Shown: positions 25,065 to 34,506 of the stretch, piece after piece | How the letters are laid out: the number at the start of each line of letters is the position of its first letter | Position numbering within the stretch: position 1 is the first letter of the stretch | NCBI GenBank assembly: GCA_902768065.1 | Contig: CACXJP010000015.1 | Location: 1 to 37,774, forward strand | DNA from: an uncultured Erysipelotrichaceae bacterium | GTDB lineage: Bacteria; Bacillota_I; Bacilli_A; RF39; UBA660 | DNA length: 37,774 nt | Direction of reading: 5' to 3' | Position numbers and translations under genes: made by a program | The notes under the pieces: generated by a model | Seen by the model: the letters and a program-made list of their open reading frames with translations, nothing else | Told to the model about the DNA's origin: nothing | Database searches by the model: none

Positions 25065-25373
25065 ATGACCGATAGATTATCAAAAGAAGAAGTTTTACAC
25101 GTTGCAGATCTTGCAAGAATAAAACTAACAGACAAAGAAGTAGAAAAATACCAAGTAGAATTAAAAAAATTATTAGATGATGTAGAAAAAATTAATGAAG
25201 TAGAAGGATATGATGATGATATTCTAATTGCTCCATGGAGTGAAAATACTAAGTTAAGAAAAGATGAACAAGAAGATATGTTGAATCCAAAAGAAGTATT
25301 AGAAAATGCCCCAAGACATAGTGGTAACTATATTTCAGTACCAGTAGTTATTAGTGGTGGAGAAGGAGCTTAA
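25065..25373 (+). CDS. gatC: Aspartyl/glutamyl-tRNA amidotransferase subunit C
   Basis: The 102-residue GatC wraps around GatA and stabilises the GatCAB complex, which converts Glu-tRNA(Gln) and/or Asp-tRNA(Asn) to the amide forms. Family features are LSKEEVLHVADLARIKLTDKEVEKY at the N-terminus, the LDDVEKINEVEGYD stretch and the LRKDE segment. gatA begins one base after its stop. Confidence 0.95.
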   Translation: MTDRLSKEEVLHVADLARIKLTDKEVEKYQVELKKLLDDVEKINEVEGYDDDILIAPWSENTKLRKDEQEDMLNPKEVLENAPRHSGNYISVPVVISGGEGA

Positions 25374-25374
25374 T

Positions 25375-26823
25375 ATGGGATATTTAGATAAAGATTTAAA
25401 AGAAATAAATGATTTATTAAAGAAAAAGAAAATTAAGCCAATTGACTTAGTAGAAGAAGCTTTTGAAAGAATAGAATCAAATAAAGAATTAAATGCCTAC
25501 ATCACATTAAATAAAGAAACAGCAATAGAAAGAGCAAAAGAATTAGAAGCAAAAGAAGTAGATAATATTTTATTTGGTATACCAATAGCAGTAAAAGACA
25601 ATATCATAACAAAAGGTCTAAAAACTACATGTGCATCACATATGTTAGATAATTTTATTCCTATTTATAATGCTACCATAGTAGAAAAGATAAATGATAA
25701 AAATATGATTATCATAGGAAAGACAAATATGGATGAATTTGCTATGGGATCAAGTTCAAGAACTTCATATTTCGGTGCACCACATAATCCATGGAATACT
25801 AACAAGATTTCAGGAGGATCATCAGGTGGTTCAGCAACTACAATAGCAGCAGGAGATGTTATGTTTGCCCTAGGTAGTGATACAGGAGGTTCAATCAGAC
25901 AACCAGCAAGTTATACAGGTATTGTCGGAATGAAACCAACATATGGAAGAATTTCAAGATTTGGTTTAGTAGCATTCGCATCAAGCCTAGATCAAATTGG
26001 ACCTATGACAAAGAACGTTTATAATAATGCAGTACTTTTAAATGCAATAGTAGGTAAAGATGAAAAAGATCTAACTTCAGCATCTAAAAAAGAAGAAGAT
26101 TTTACAAGATTAATTGGAGAAGATATTAAAGGAATGAAAATAGGAGTTCCTAACTTCTTTATGAGTGATATTGTAAATGATGAAATAAGAAACAAAGTAA
26201 AAGAAACTATCAAACTCCTAGAGAAGAAAGGCGCTAAAGTTGAATATATTGATATAAAATATGTTGATAATGCAGTAACACTATATCAGATAATTGCTAT
26301 GGGAGAAGCAAGTTCAAATCTAGCAAGATATGATGGAATTAAGTTCGGCCATTCAGAAGAAAATCCAGAAAACATAGAAGATTTATATTTATCATCCAGA
26401 GCAGAAGGATTTGGAGAAGAAGTAAAAAGAAGAATAATGGTAGGTTCATATCTATTGAGTGGAGAAAATGCTAAAGTATACTATAATAAAGCATTGTCTA
26501 TTAGAGATGATATGAAAACTGAATTTGAAAAAGCCTTTGAAAAATATGATTTATTAATTGGACCAACAACAACTACAACAGCATACAATCTAGATGATCC
26601 AATGGATGATCCAAGAAAAACATTTATGGATGATGTCTTAGTAATTCCAGTTAATATGGCAGGACTACCAGGATTAAACTTACCAATCGGCTTTGATTCA
26701 AATAATATGCCAATAGGAATGCAAATAATTGGTAATTCATTTGAAGAAGCAAAAATATATAAATTAGCAAGTGCTATCGAAAAAGAACTTAACCTAAATT
26801 TAACTCCAGGAGGTGAAAAATAA
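25375..26823 (+). CDS. gatA: Aspartyl/glutamyl-tRNA amidotransferase subunit A
   Basis: The 482-residue amidase-signature enzyme releases ammonia from glutamine for GatB. The Ser-cisSer-Lys triad is visible as K74 (PIAVKDNI), S149 (ISGGSSGGS) and S173 (SDTGGSIRQP), with the same spacing as S. aureus GatA. ATG 25375 is chosen because AGAAGGAGC (25361-25369) is its ribosome binding site. A GTG at 25354 in frame would lie inside gatC. Its stop overlaps the gatB start by one base. Confidence 0.97.
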   Translation: MGYLDKDLKEINDLLKKKKIKPIDLVEEAFERIESNKELNAYITLNKETAIERAKELEAKEVDNILFGIPIAVKDNIITKGLKTTCASHMLDNFIPIYNATIVEKINDKNMIIIGKTNMDEFAMGSSSRTSYFGAPHNPWNTNKISGGSSGGSATTIAAGDVMFALGSDTGGSIRQPASYTGIVGMKPTYGRISRFGLVAFASSLDQIGPMTKNVYNNAVLLNAIVGKDEKDLTSASKKEEDFTRLIGEDIKGMKIGVPNFFMSDIVNDEIRNKVKETIKLLEKKGAKVEYIDIKYVDNAVTLYQIIAMGEASSNLARYDGIKFGHSEENPENIEDLYLSSRAEGFGEEVKRRIMVGSYLLSGENAKVYYNKALSIRDDMKTEFEKAFEKYDLLIGPTTTTTAYNLDDPMDDPRKTFMDDVLVIPVNMAGLPGLNLPIGFDSNNMPIGMQIIGNSFEEAKIYKLASAIEKELNLNLTPGGEK

Positions 26824-28244
26824 TGTCTAATTATATTCCTACTGTAGGTGTCGAAGTACACGTAGAATTAAAAACAAATACAAAGATATTTTCACCATCA
26901 ATTAATGGATATGGTGAAATGGCAAATTCACTAACAAATGTAATAGACTTAGGATATCCTGGAACTCTTCCTACTTTAAATGAAGAAGTTGTTAATTTAG
27001 CAATTAAAGCAGCAACAGTACTTAACTGTAAAATAAGAAAAGAAATGCACTTTGATAGAAAAAATTATTTCTATCCCGATATCCCAAAGAACTATCAAAT
27101 AACACAATCAAGAACTCCAATTGGATATGATGGTTACCTTGAAATAGAAGTAAATGGAGAAAAGAAAAAAGTATATATAGAAGAAATGCATATAGAAGAA
27201 GATACTTGTAAGAGTGCTCATAGAGGAACAAAGACTCTACTAGACTTCAATAGAGCAGGAGTTCCATTAATAGAAATAGTTACAAAACCATGTATGAGTA
27301 GTGGAGAAGAAGCTAAGGTTTATCTAGAAAAACTAAGAGAGACTTTATTCTACTGTGATATAAGTGACTGTAAAATTGAAGAAGGTTCAATGAGAGCAGA
27401 TGTAAATGTATCTATTAGAAAGAAAGAATCAGACCCATTAGGAACAAAAGCCGAAATAAAAAATATAGGTTCAATTTCAAATGCAGGACTTGCAGTAGAA
27501 AAAGAAATTGAACGTCAAGCAAAATTGTATGATGAAAATAAAACATTTAAACCTCAAACCAGAAGATTTGATGATAAATTGAATGATACAGTTCTAATGC
27601 GTGTAAAAGAAACAGGAAATGACTATAGATATTTCCCAGAACCAGATATTCCATATGTAATTATTACAGATGAAATGATTGAAAAAGCAAAAAAAGAAAT
27701 ACCAATGTTACCTGATGAAAGAAAGAAAGTTTATGTAGAAAAAGGAATATCAGAAGTAAATGCAAAGAAGATAGTCTTAAATAGATCATTAAGTGATTAT
27801 TTAAATGAAATGCTAGATGAAAAAACTAACTTTAAAATAGCAAGTAATATGTTATTAGGAGATATTTCAGCATATCTTAATAAAAATGAAAAACTAATTA
27901 CTGAAACAACATTAACAAAAGAAAGATTTATAGAATTAATAAAAGCATATGATGATAATACTATTACAAGTAAGAATCTAAAAGATATGTTAAATACAGT
28001 ATTAGAAACAGATAAATCAATCAAAGATATTATTAAAGAACAAGGTATTGAGAATATATCAAATGATGAAGAAATAAGAAAAACAATTAAGACAATAATT
28101 GCTAACAACCCAGAAAGTGTTAATGACTATAAGAATGGTCATGACAGAGCAATAAAATATTTGATGGGACAAGTAATGAAAGAGACAAAAGGAAAAGCAA
28201 ATCCAAGGATTGCTAATGAAATATTAATTGAAGAATTGAAATAA
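26823..28244 (+). CDS. gatB: Aspartyl/glutamyl-tRNA amidotransferase subunit B
   Basis: The 473-residue GatB phosphorylates the mischarged tRNA's side chain and amidates it with ammonia from GatA. Hallmarks are GVEVHVELKTNTKIFS at the N-terminus, HFDRKNYFYPDIPKNYQITQ, IEEGSMRADVNVS and the YRYFPEPDIP segment. The C-terminal tRNA-binding helical and Yqey-like part (KYLMGQVMKETKGKANP) follows. GGAGGTGA inside gatA drives translation from ATG 26823. No clear terminator follows before the next promoter. Confidence 0.97.
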   Translation: MSNYIPTVGVEVHVELKTNTKIFSPSINGYGEMANSLTNVIDLGYPGTLPTLNEEVVNLAIKAATVLNCKIRKEMHFDRKNYFYPDIPKNYQITQSRTPIGYDGYLEIEVNGEKKKVYIEEMHIEEDTCKSAHRGTKTLLDFNRAGVPLIEIVTKPCMSSGEEAKVYLEKLRETLFYCDISDCKIEEGSMRADVNVSIRKKESDPLGTKAEIKNIGSISNAGLAVEKEIERQAKLYDENKTFKPQTRRFDDKLNDTVLMRVKETGNDYRYFPEPDIPYVIITDEMIEKAKKEIPMLPDERKKVYVEKGISEVNAKKIVLNRSLSDYLNEMLDEKTNFKIASNMLLGDISAYLNKNEKLITETTLTKERFIELIKAYDDNTITSKNLKDMLNTVLETDKSIKDIIKEQGIENISNDEEIRKTIKTIIANNPESVNDYKNGHDRAIKYLMGQVMKETKGKANPRIANEILIEELK

Positions 28245-28251
28245 TTCCAAG

Positions 28252-28280
28252 TTGAAAAAGAAGTGCTCATAGTGTATAAT
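28252..28280 (+). promoter_or_regulatory. Promoter of the membrane-protein/GGDEF-receptor operon
   Basis: TTGAAA (28252-28257), 17-bp spacer, TATAAT (28275-28280). Confidence 0.75.
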
Positions 28281-28309
28281 AAAATATAATAGGATGTGAG
28301 GATAAGATT

Positions 28310-28774
28310 ATGAAAATAATTGATTTTGTTAAGAAAAATTCAAGTGCAGTTGTAGGTGTAACAGTATTCATATTAGTTATAATTTCTGTATTATTGATAA
28401 AAAGCTTATTTATGTATGATGAGAATCAAGCAATTTATGGTTCAAGACTAGATGGTGTTGATAAAATGAAAGTAACATCAGAACAAAAAGATAAAGTAAA
28501 GAAAAGATTAGATGAAAAAACTAAGAAAATTGACATAAGAGTAGCTGGTAAGATAGTTAATATAGAATATACTGTTAATGATGATATTTCATTAGAAGAC
28601 TCTAAAAAACTAGGATCAGAAGCATTAGAAGAATTTACAAATGAACAAAAAAAATTCTTCGATTTTCAATTCTTTGTAAAAAATAATAATAATAAAACTC
28701 AATTTCCAATTGTAGGATATAAACAACGCGCAAAAGATAGCATTTCATGGACAAAAGATAGAGCGGAGAGTTAA
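28310..28774 (+). CDS. Small membrane-anchored protein, unknown function
   Basis: The 154-residue protein has one N-terminal membrane helix (about 12-34) and an outside domain of about 115 residues with an alternating charged pattern. I recognise no family. The next gene, a GGDEF receptor, starts two bases after its stop, so the pair is co-translated. The protein may be a partner or sensor subunit for that receptor (inference). Confidence 0.72.
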   Translation: MKIIDFVKKNSSAVVGVTVFILVIISVLLIKSLFMYDENQAIYGSRLDGVDKMKVTSEQKDKVKKRLDEKTKKIDIRVAGKIVNIEYTVNDDISLEDSKKLGSEALEEFTNEQKKFFDFQFFVKNNNNKTQFPIVGYKQRAKDSISWTKDRAES

Positions 28775-28776
28775 TT

Positions 28777-30816
28777 ATGAAGAAAAAGGTATTAATAGCA
28801 ATACCCATAATTATAGCTATTGTTACATTTGTAGTTGTATATAAGTATTATAATAAAGAAGACAAAACAACAACTCTAACAGTTGCTGAGAAAAGATGGG
28901 TAGAAGAAAACGAAGAAAAAGAATATGACTTCGAAGTGGTAAATGATTATCCATTATATGGCTTAAATGGTACAGGAGTTATTTTTGATTTTATAGATGA
29001 CTTTGAAGAAAATATTGGCATTAGTTTTAATAAAATATCATATTTAAAAACACAAGATTCTACATCAACAAGTTATAGAATAAGAATACTAAATAATGAT
29101 GAAAAGCTTACATCAAAAGATTTATTCCTATTTGATGATAACTATGTTGCTGTAGGAAAAGTATATGCTAGAATAAACCATATTAAGGATATGAAGAGTA
29201 TTAAATATGGTGTTCTAAAAGATGATGAAGCAGAAGTTAGTTATTATTTAAAAAGTGGAACAAATCTATCATTCACAGTATATGAAGATATTTCAAAATT
29301 ATATGCAGCATTAGATAGTGGTGAAGTTGATATGATTATTGTTCCAAATATAATGTATTTAAACTATACAATTCAAAAGGATAAATATCATATCAATTAT
29401 TACTTTACAGAATTGAAGAAAAAAATAGTTTTAACATTAAGTGATGGAGATAAAGAACTAAATAATATCGTAAAAAAATACTATAATAAATGGAAACAAA
29501 CAAAATATATAAAGGAATACAATGAAGAGTATTTAAATTACTATTTAGAAAACAACAAACTATCAGCAAAAACTAAAGCAACATTAATCTCAAAGAATTA
29601 CGTATATGGATATATTGATAATGCTCCATATGAAAAGAAAGTTAACAAAAAAGTTGCTGGTATAGCAGGAGAATACATTGATAGAATAACAAGATTAACT
29701 GATATTAACTTTAAGTACAAAAAATACAAAAATTTAAAAGAACTAGAAAATGCAATTGATAAAGGTGAAGTTGATATTTACTTTGACTATTATAATTATT
29801 CAAATGAGAATTACCTTCCAACAGTATCAACATTTATAGAAGATTATGCTGTATTGGGAAGACAAAAAGATAATCATATTATTACATCATTTGAAAGTCT
29901 TAAAGGTGAAGAAATTGCTATGTTAGGGGATGATTCTCTATATAATTATTTCAAAAATAATTCAAGAGCAACAATCACAACATACAATAATCTTGATGAT
30001 TTAGTAAAGAAAGCAAATGATAAAATAATAGTAGTAGATAGTGAAATATACTCACATTATCAAAATAATAAATTTAAAAAATTAAAGTTGTTATATAAAG
30101 ATAATATGATGAATGACTATAAATTTATGGTTAAGAAAGATAATGAAGCATTCTATGATTTATTTAATTATATAATCAACACAAATTCATATTATAATTA
30201 TCGTAATTCAGGTATAGAAAATCTATCTGCAATAAAAATAGAGGATTCAACATTCCAACAATTGTATACAAACATCCTTTTATTAATATTCACACCTCTA
30301 ATTATTATTGGATTAATTTACTTATATCTAAAGAAGAAAAAACAAAAGAAGAAAGTAAAAATAACTGATAGACATAAATATACAGATATGCTAACATCTT
30401 TAAAAAATAGAAACTATTTAAATCTAAAGATGCCAGAATGGGAAGACTGCGATGTGTTCCCTCAAGCAATTGTAATGGTAGATTTAAATAATGTTAAATA
30501 TATCAATGATAATTATGGTCATGAAGAAGGAGATCAACTAATTATTAAAGCTGCAGGTATTTTAGTAAATACTCAATTAGAGAACAGTGAAATAATTAGA
30601 ACAGATGGTAATGAGTTCTTAATATATTTAGTTGGATATAATGATAGACAATTAAGTACATATACTAAGAAACTTTCAAAAGAACTAAAGAAATTACCAC
30701 ATGAATTTGGTGCAGCAGTAGGTTATAGCATGATTACAGATGAAATAAAGACATTAGATGATGCTATTAATGAAGCAACACTAGAAATGATTACAAATAA
30801 AGAAGAATATAAATAA
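28777..30816 (+). CDS. Membrane receptor with two SBP-like sensor domains and a degenerate GGDEF domain
   Basis: The 679-residue protein has a first membrane helix (about 5-23) and two extracytoplasmic segments resembling bacterial solute-binding protein family 3. These lie at about 35-245 and 265-490, each with a LYAALDSGEVDMIIV- or LENAIDKGEVDIYFD-like motif. A second helix (about 500-521) leads to a cytoplasmic GGDEF-type domain (about 535-679). The domain has MVDLNNVKYINDNYGHEEGDQ, which matches the diguanylate cyclase fold. The active-site loop, however, reads DGNEF (610-614) instead of GG(D/E)EF, and no RxxD inhibitory site precedes it. It may be a non-catalytic c-di-GMP or GTP effector. 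It follows a small membrane protein and precedes a YihY-like gene. Confidence 0.85.
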   Translation: MKKKVLIAIPIIIAIVTFVVVYKYYNKEDKTTTLTVAEKRWVEENEEKEYDFEVVNDYPLYGLNGTGVIFDFIDDFEENIGISFNKISYLKTQDSTSTSYRIRILNNDEKLTSKDLFLFDDNYVAVGKVYARINHIKDMKSIKYGVLKDDEAEVSYYLKSGTNLSFTVYEDISKLYAALDSGEVDMIIVPNIMYLNYTIQKDKYHINYYFTELKKKIVLTLSDGDKELNNIVKKYYNKWKQTKYIKEYNEEYLNYYLENNKLSAKTKATLISKNYVYGYIDNAPYEKKVNKKVAGIAGEYIDRITRLTDINFKYKKYKNLKELENAIDKGEVDIYFDYYNYSNENYLPTVSTFIEDYAVLGRQKDNHIITSFESLKGEEIAMLGDDSLYNYFKNNSRATITTYNNLDDLVKKANDKIIVVDSEIYSHYQNNKFKKLKLLYKDNMMNDYKFMVKKDNEAFYDLFNYIINTNSYYNYRNSGIENLSAIKIEDSTFQQLYTNILLLIFTPLIIIGLIYLYLKKKKQKKKVKITDRHKYTDMLTSLKNRNYLNLKMPEWEDCDVFPQAIVMVDLNNVKYINDNYGHEEGDQLIIKAAGILVNTQLENSEIIRTDGNEFLIYLVGYNDRQLSTYTKKLSKELKKLPHEFGAAVGYSMITDEIKTLDDAINEATLEMITNKEEYK

Positions 30817-30826
30817 AGGTGAATTT

Positions 30827-31645
30827 ATGGAAAAGGCAAGGGAATTATTTCAAAAAATATTCAAATATTTGATGCGACCAGAAATGAGAATATTACCAGG
30901 GCAACTTGCCTTTTTTCTTGTTATTACAGTAATTCCATTATTGGCATTAATTGCAACAATAGCAGCAGCATTATCGATATCAACAGAATCAATAAGAATA
31001 GCGATTGACTCTTCTGTTCCCAAAGAAATTGCTGATTTGTTAAATGGAATAATAGAAAATGGAGGTATTAACTTTAATATCTTTGTCTTCTATTTTTCAG
31101 CGTTCTTACTTGCAAGCAATGGAACATACTCAATGATAAATGTCTCAAACGAAATATATAAAGTAAAACCAAGAAATATGTTAAGTAGAAGAATAAAAGC
31201 AATAGTAATGATAGCAATACTTGTAAGCTTATTCCTCTTCTTAATAGCCGTACCTGTATTTGGTACAACGTTATCAGATATTATTACTAAGTTGACTGGT
31301 AGTACAAATGCTATGCAAATTACAGGTAAGATATTAACGATATTGAAATATCCAATAATACTAGCAGTTCTGTTTATTAATATTAAACTGATGTATATAA
31401 TTGCCCCTGATGAAGAAATACCATCAAAAACAACAAATAAGGGAGCACTATTTACGACAGTATTATGGGTAATTTCAACAGAAGTATTTGCTTTCTATGT
31501 TGGAAAATTTACATCATATGATGTGTTCTATGGAAGTATTTCAAATATTTTAATAATGTTCATTTGGGTGTATTGGTTATCATATATATTTGTTTTAGGA
31601 ATGGTTATAAATGCTAGTACATACAAGGGAGATAAAATAGAATAG
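30827..31645 (+). CDS. YihY/BrkB family integral membrane protein
   Basis: The 272-residue protein has about six membrane helices. It shows the family's features: LPGQLAFFLVITVIPLLALI near the N-terminus, a helix with ASNGTYSMINVSNEIYKV, and near the C-terminus the PSKTTNKGALFTTVLWV segment. YSSISNILIMFIWVYWLSYIFVLGMVINA-like sequence closes the protein. The older label 'ribonuclease BN' for this family is wrong; its function is unknown. It starts ten bases after the GGDEF gene, with a GGTGA ribosome binding site, and ends at a terminator. Confidence 0.9.
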   Translation: MEKARELFQKIFKYLMRPEMRILPGQLAFFLVITVIPLLALIATIAAALSISTESIRIAIDSSVPKEIADLLNGIIENGGINFNIFVFYFSAFLLASNGTYSMINVSNEIYKVKPRNMLSRRIKAIVMIAILVSLFLFLIAVPVFGTTLSDIITKLTGSTNAMQITGKILTILKYPIILAVLFINIKLMYIIAPDEEIPSKTTNKGALFTTVLWVISTEVFAFYVGKFTSYDVFYGSISNILIMFIWVYWLSYIFVLGMVINASTYKGDKIE

Positions 31646-31656
31646 TCTCCTTTTTT
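31625..31656 (+). terminator. Terminator after the YihY gene
   Basis: AAGGGAGA (31625-31632) pairs with TCTCCTT (31646-31652) with one bulged G, then T residues. The stop codon is in the loop. Confidence 0.75.
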
Positions 31657-31671
31657 CATGCCATCGATAAG

Positions 31672-31700
31672 TTGAAATTATAATGACATAGTGGTATAAT
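31672..31700 (+). promoter_or_regulatory. Promoter of the LtaS-like gene
   Basis: TTGAAA (31672-31677), 17-bp spacer, extended -10 TGGTATAAT (31692-31700). Confidence 0.8.
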
Positions 31701-31720
31701 TATACAAGCGAGGTATTCAA

Positions 31721-33793
31721 ATGAAAAGGATAAAAAATGGATTAAATAAATTAATAAAAGATTCAAAAAAGAAAATAAAAATAATAAAAACTGAACATCT
31801 AATAAGACAATTTATCCAAAATAATTTTCTATTGATAGTGTTTGTTTTAACAAATGTAATTAATTCAACAGTATTAAGATTTTTTTGCATGAAATCTGTA
31901 GAAAATTATCTATCAGTAAAGGCAATTTTGGCTGATACAGTAGTTGCAATGTTTATTGGATCGTTTTCATTCTTGTTTAAACCAAAAAATAGATTTACAT
32001 ACTTATTGTCATTTAGTATCTTTTTAACATTAATATGTATTATTAATTCGGTTTATTATACATTTTATACATCATTCGCATCAGTATCAATGCTATCTCT
32101 AACACAATATATAAGTGATGTAGGAGATGCTGTTGTAGAAAATGTCGTTCAATTAAAAGATATAATATATATATTTGGACCCATTATTTTAATAATTACT
32201 CATATTAAACTAAAAAAGAAAAACTATTATAGACGTGTTGATATAAAATCAGAAAGAAAGAAGAAAACTCTTAAATCACTTAGTACTACAGGAATATTAT
32301 TATTAATATTCTTAGTAACAATGAATTCTTTAGATGTATCAAGATTTATAAAACAATGGAATAAAGAATATATTGTAATGCGTTTTGGTATATATATTTA
32401 TCAGTTTAATGATGTTGTTACTTCACTTCAACCTAAGATTAGTTCAATGTTTGGATATGATAAAGCAAATAAAGATTTTAATGACTATTTTAAAGATGTA
32501 TCCGAGGCACCAATCGCAAATGAATATACCGATATATTTAAAGGAAAGAATGTAATTGTTATTCATGCAGAGAGTATGATGGATAATGTTATGGATATGG
32601 AATTTAATGGTCAGAAGGTAGCTCCAAACTTATCAAGAATTGCAAGTGAAGGAATGTTCTTCTCAAACTTCCATTCACAAGTAAGTGTTGGAACAAGTAG
32701 TGACTCAGAATTAACTTATAATACATCACTATTACCAACAAAGTCAGGAACAGCTTTTGTATCATATTATGATAGAACATATATAACTACACCAAAACTA
32801 TTAAAAGAACAAGGTTATTATACATTTAGTATGCATGCTAACAATGCAGATTTCTGGAATAGAAGAAATATGTATAAGAGTATAGGATATGATAGATTTT
32901 ATAGTAAGGTTGATTATAAAGTAGATAAGGAAAATTCTATTGGATTAGGACTATCTGATAAAGAATTCTTCTCTCAATCAGTAACAAAACTAAAGAAGAT
33001 AGATCAAAAACATGAGAAATGGTATGGACTATTAATAATGTTAACAAATCATACACCATTCTCAAGTGTAGATAAATATGGAGAGTTCCCAGTAGATATA
33101 AAAGAAACAGTAACAACAGAAGATGGAAAAACAGAAGAAAAAGTATATCCATATATGGAAGGAACTAAAGTAGGTAATTATCTAAAATCATACCATTATG
33201 CCGATAGTGCATTAGGTGAATTCTTTACTAAACTAGATGAAGAAGGATTATTAGAAAATACAGTAGTAATTATATATGGAGATCATGATGCAAGACTTCC
33301 AAGAAAAGACTATAATAGAATGTTTAATTATGATAAAGAAAATGATTCAACACTAGATGAAGAAGATCCAAATTATAAAGAATATGACTCATACCAATAT
33401 GAGTTAGGTAGAAAAGTGCCATTCATCATTTGGACAAAAGATATGAAAGATACAAAATTAAATATGAGAATAGATAATGTGATGGGAATGTATGATGTAA
33501 TGCCAACTATAGGAAATATGTTTGGATTCTATAATAAATATGCTTTAGGTCATGATATATTTAATACAAGAGAAAATAACATAGTTGTTTTCCCTAATGG
33601 AAACTGGGTAACAAATAAAATGTATTACAACAGTCAAAAATCAGCATATCTTCCATTAACAGAAGAAGAAATATCAGAAGAAGAAATATCAAATAACGTG
33701 GAATATGCAAATAGATTATTGAATGTTTCAAACAATATTATTACATTTGATTTATTTAATCCAGAAAAGAGTTTATCATTGAAAGAGGAGTAG
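31721..33793 (+). CDS. ltaS: LTA synthase family sulfatase-fold phosphoglycerol transferase
   Basis: The 690-residue polytopic enzyme has about five N-terminal helices (to about residue 205) followed by an extracytoplasmic sulfatase-fold domain. LtaS-type enzymes polymerise glycerol phosphate from phosphatidylglycerol on a glycolipid anchor. Metal and catalytic residues are E284 (IHAES), the nucleophile T325 in GTSSDSE, H444 in LTNHTPF, and D521/H522 in YGDHD. The protein is a little longer than S. aureus LtaS (646). A 12-base duplicated stretch encodes EEEISEEEIS near residues 648-657. No other LTA enzyme is in the window. A short membrane protein follows by three bases. Confidence 0.92.
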   Translation: MKRIKNGLNKLIKDSKKKIKIIKTEHLIRQFIQNNFLLIVFVLTNVINSTVLRFFCMKSVENYLSVKAILADTVVAMFIGSFSFLFKPKNRFTYLLSFSIFLTLICIINSVYYTFYTSFASVSMLSLTQYISDVGDAVVENVVQLKDIIYIFGPIILIITHIKLKKKNYYRRVDIKSERKKKTLKSLSTTGILLLIFLVTMNSLDVSRFIKQWNKEYIVMRFGIYIYQFNDVVTSLQPKISSMFGYDKANKDFNDYFKDVSEAPIANEYTDIFKGKNVIVIHAESMMDNVMDMEFNGQKVAPNLSRIASEGMFFSNFHSQVSVGTSSDSELTYNTSLLPTKSGTAFVSYYDRTYITTPKLLKEQGYYTFSMHANNADFWNRRNMYKSIGYDRFYSKVDYKVDKENSIGLGLSDKEFFSQSVTKLKKIDQKHEKWYGLLIMLTNHTPFSSVDKYGEFPVDIKETVTTEDGKTEEKVYPYMEGTKVGNYLKSYHYADSALGEFFTKLDEEGLLENTVVIIYGDHDARLPRKDYNRMFNYDKENDSTLDEEDPNYKEYDSYQYELGRKVPFIIWTKDMKDTKLNMRIDNVMGMYDVMPTIGNMFGFYNKYALGHDIFNTRENNIVVFPNGNWVTNKMYYNSQKSAYLPLTEEEISEEEISNNVEYANRLLNVSNNIITFDLFNPEKSLSLKEE

Positions 33794-33796
33794 TCT

Positions 33797-34423
33797 ATGA
33801 AATTAAAAAAGAATGTTAAAAAGGTTATAATTATAATAATTGTTATGCTTATCGCAGGAGTAGGAGCATACTTTGGATTTAAAAGTCTAAATGGAAATGA
33901 CAAAGCAAAAGAAGTAAAGGTAATTGATAATATTTCTAAATATGGATATAAATTAAAAGAAAACAAACCAAAAGAATATCAAAAAATGTTTAGTGAGTTA
34001 AAAGAAATATTAAATGCTAAAGAAGTAGATGAAGAAAAATATGCTAAGAAAATATCCGAGATGTTTGTATATGACTTCTATTCATTAAAAGATAAGATGG
34101 CTAAAACAGATGTTGGTGGAGTTGATTTTGTTTATAAAGAAGTAGAACCAAACTTCTTACAAAATGCTCAGGATACATATTACAAGTATGTAGAAAGCAA
34201 TATATATGGAAATAGAAAACAAAATCTTCCAGTTGTTACAAATATAGAAATAAAAGATTTAAGTCAAAAAGCATTTGCCTATGGCTCATCAACAGATGAA
34301 AAAGCATATTATGTAGATGTAGTATGGTCATATACTGATGAGGCGTTTTCAGATTACCAAAAGAAAGCAACATTAGTATTCATACATGATGACATAAAAT
34401 TATCATTAGTAGAGTTAGATTAA
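33797..34423 (+). CDS. Membrane-anchored protein co-transcribed with the LtaS-like gene
   Basis: The 208-residue protein has a basic N-terminus, one membrane helix (about 9-29) and an outside domain of about 175 residues. The domain contains KYGYKLKENKPKEYQKMF and ends in ...LVFIHDDIKLSLVELD. I recognise no family. It starts three bases after the LtaS stop, and its ribosome binding site (GAGGAG) lies inside that gene. It may be a partner or modulator of the enzyme (inference from position only). Confidence 0.75.
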   Translation: MKLKKNVKKVIIIIIVMLIAGVGAYFGFKSLNGNDKAKEVKVIDNISKYGYKLKENKPKEYQKMFSELKEILNAKEVDEEKYAKKISEMFVYDFYSLKDKMAKTDVGGVDFVYKEVEPNFLQNAQDTYYKYVESNIYGNRKQNLPVVTNIEIKDLSQKAFAYGSSTDEKAYYVDVVWSYTDEAFSDYQKKATLVFIHDDIKLSLVELD

Positions 34424-34439
34424 TCTAACTCTTTTTTTT
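34411..34439 (+). terminator. Terminator of the LtaS operon
   Basis: AGAGTTAGA (34411-34419) pairs perfectly with TCTAACTCT (34424-34432) around TTAA, followed by eight T residues. The gene's stop is in the loop. Confidence 0.92.
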
Positions 34440-34446
34440 GAGATAA

Positions 34447-34475
34447 TTGAAAAGTATATATTTGTTTGCTATAAT
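34447..34475 (+). promoter_or_regulatory. Promoter of the lipoprotein-DUF4176-lipase module
   Basis: TTGAAA (34447-34452), 17-bp spacer, extended -10 TGCTATAAT (34467-34475). Confidence 0.8.
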
Positions 34476-34506
34476 TAAGTTGATAATATGAAAGGATAAA
34501 TACAAA

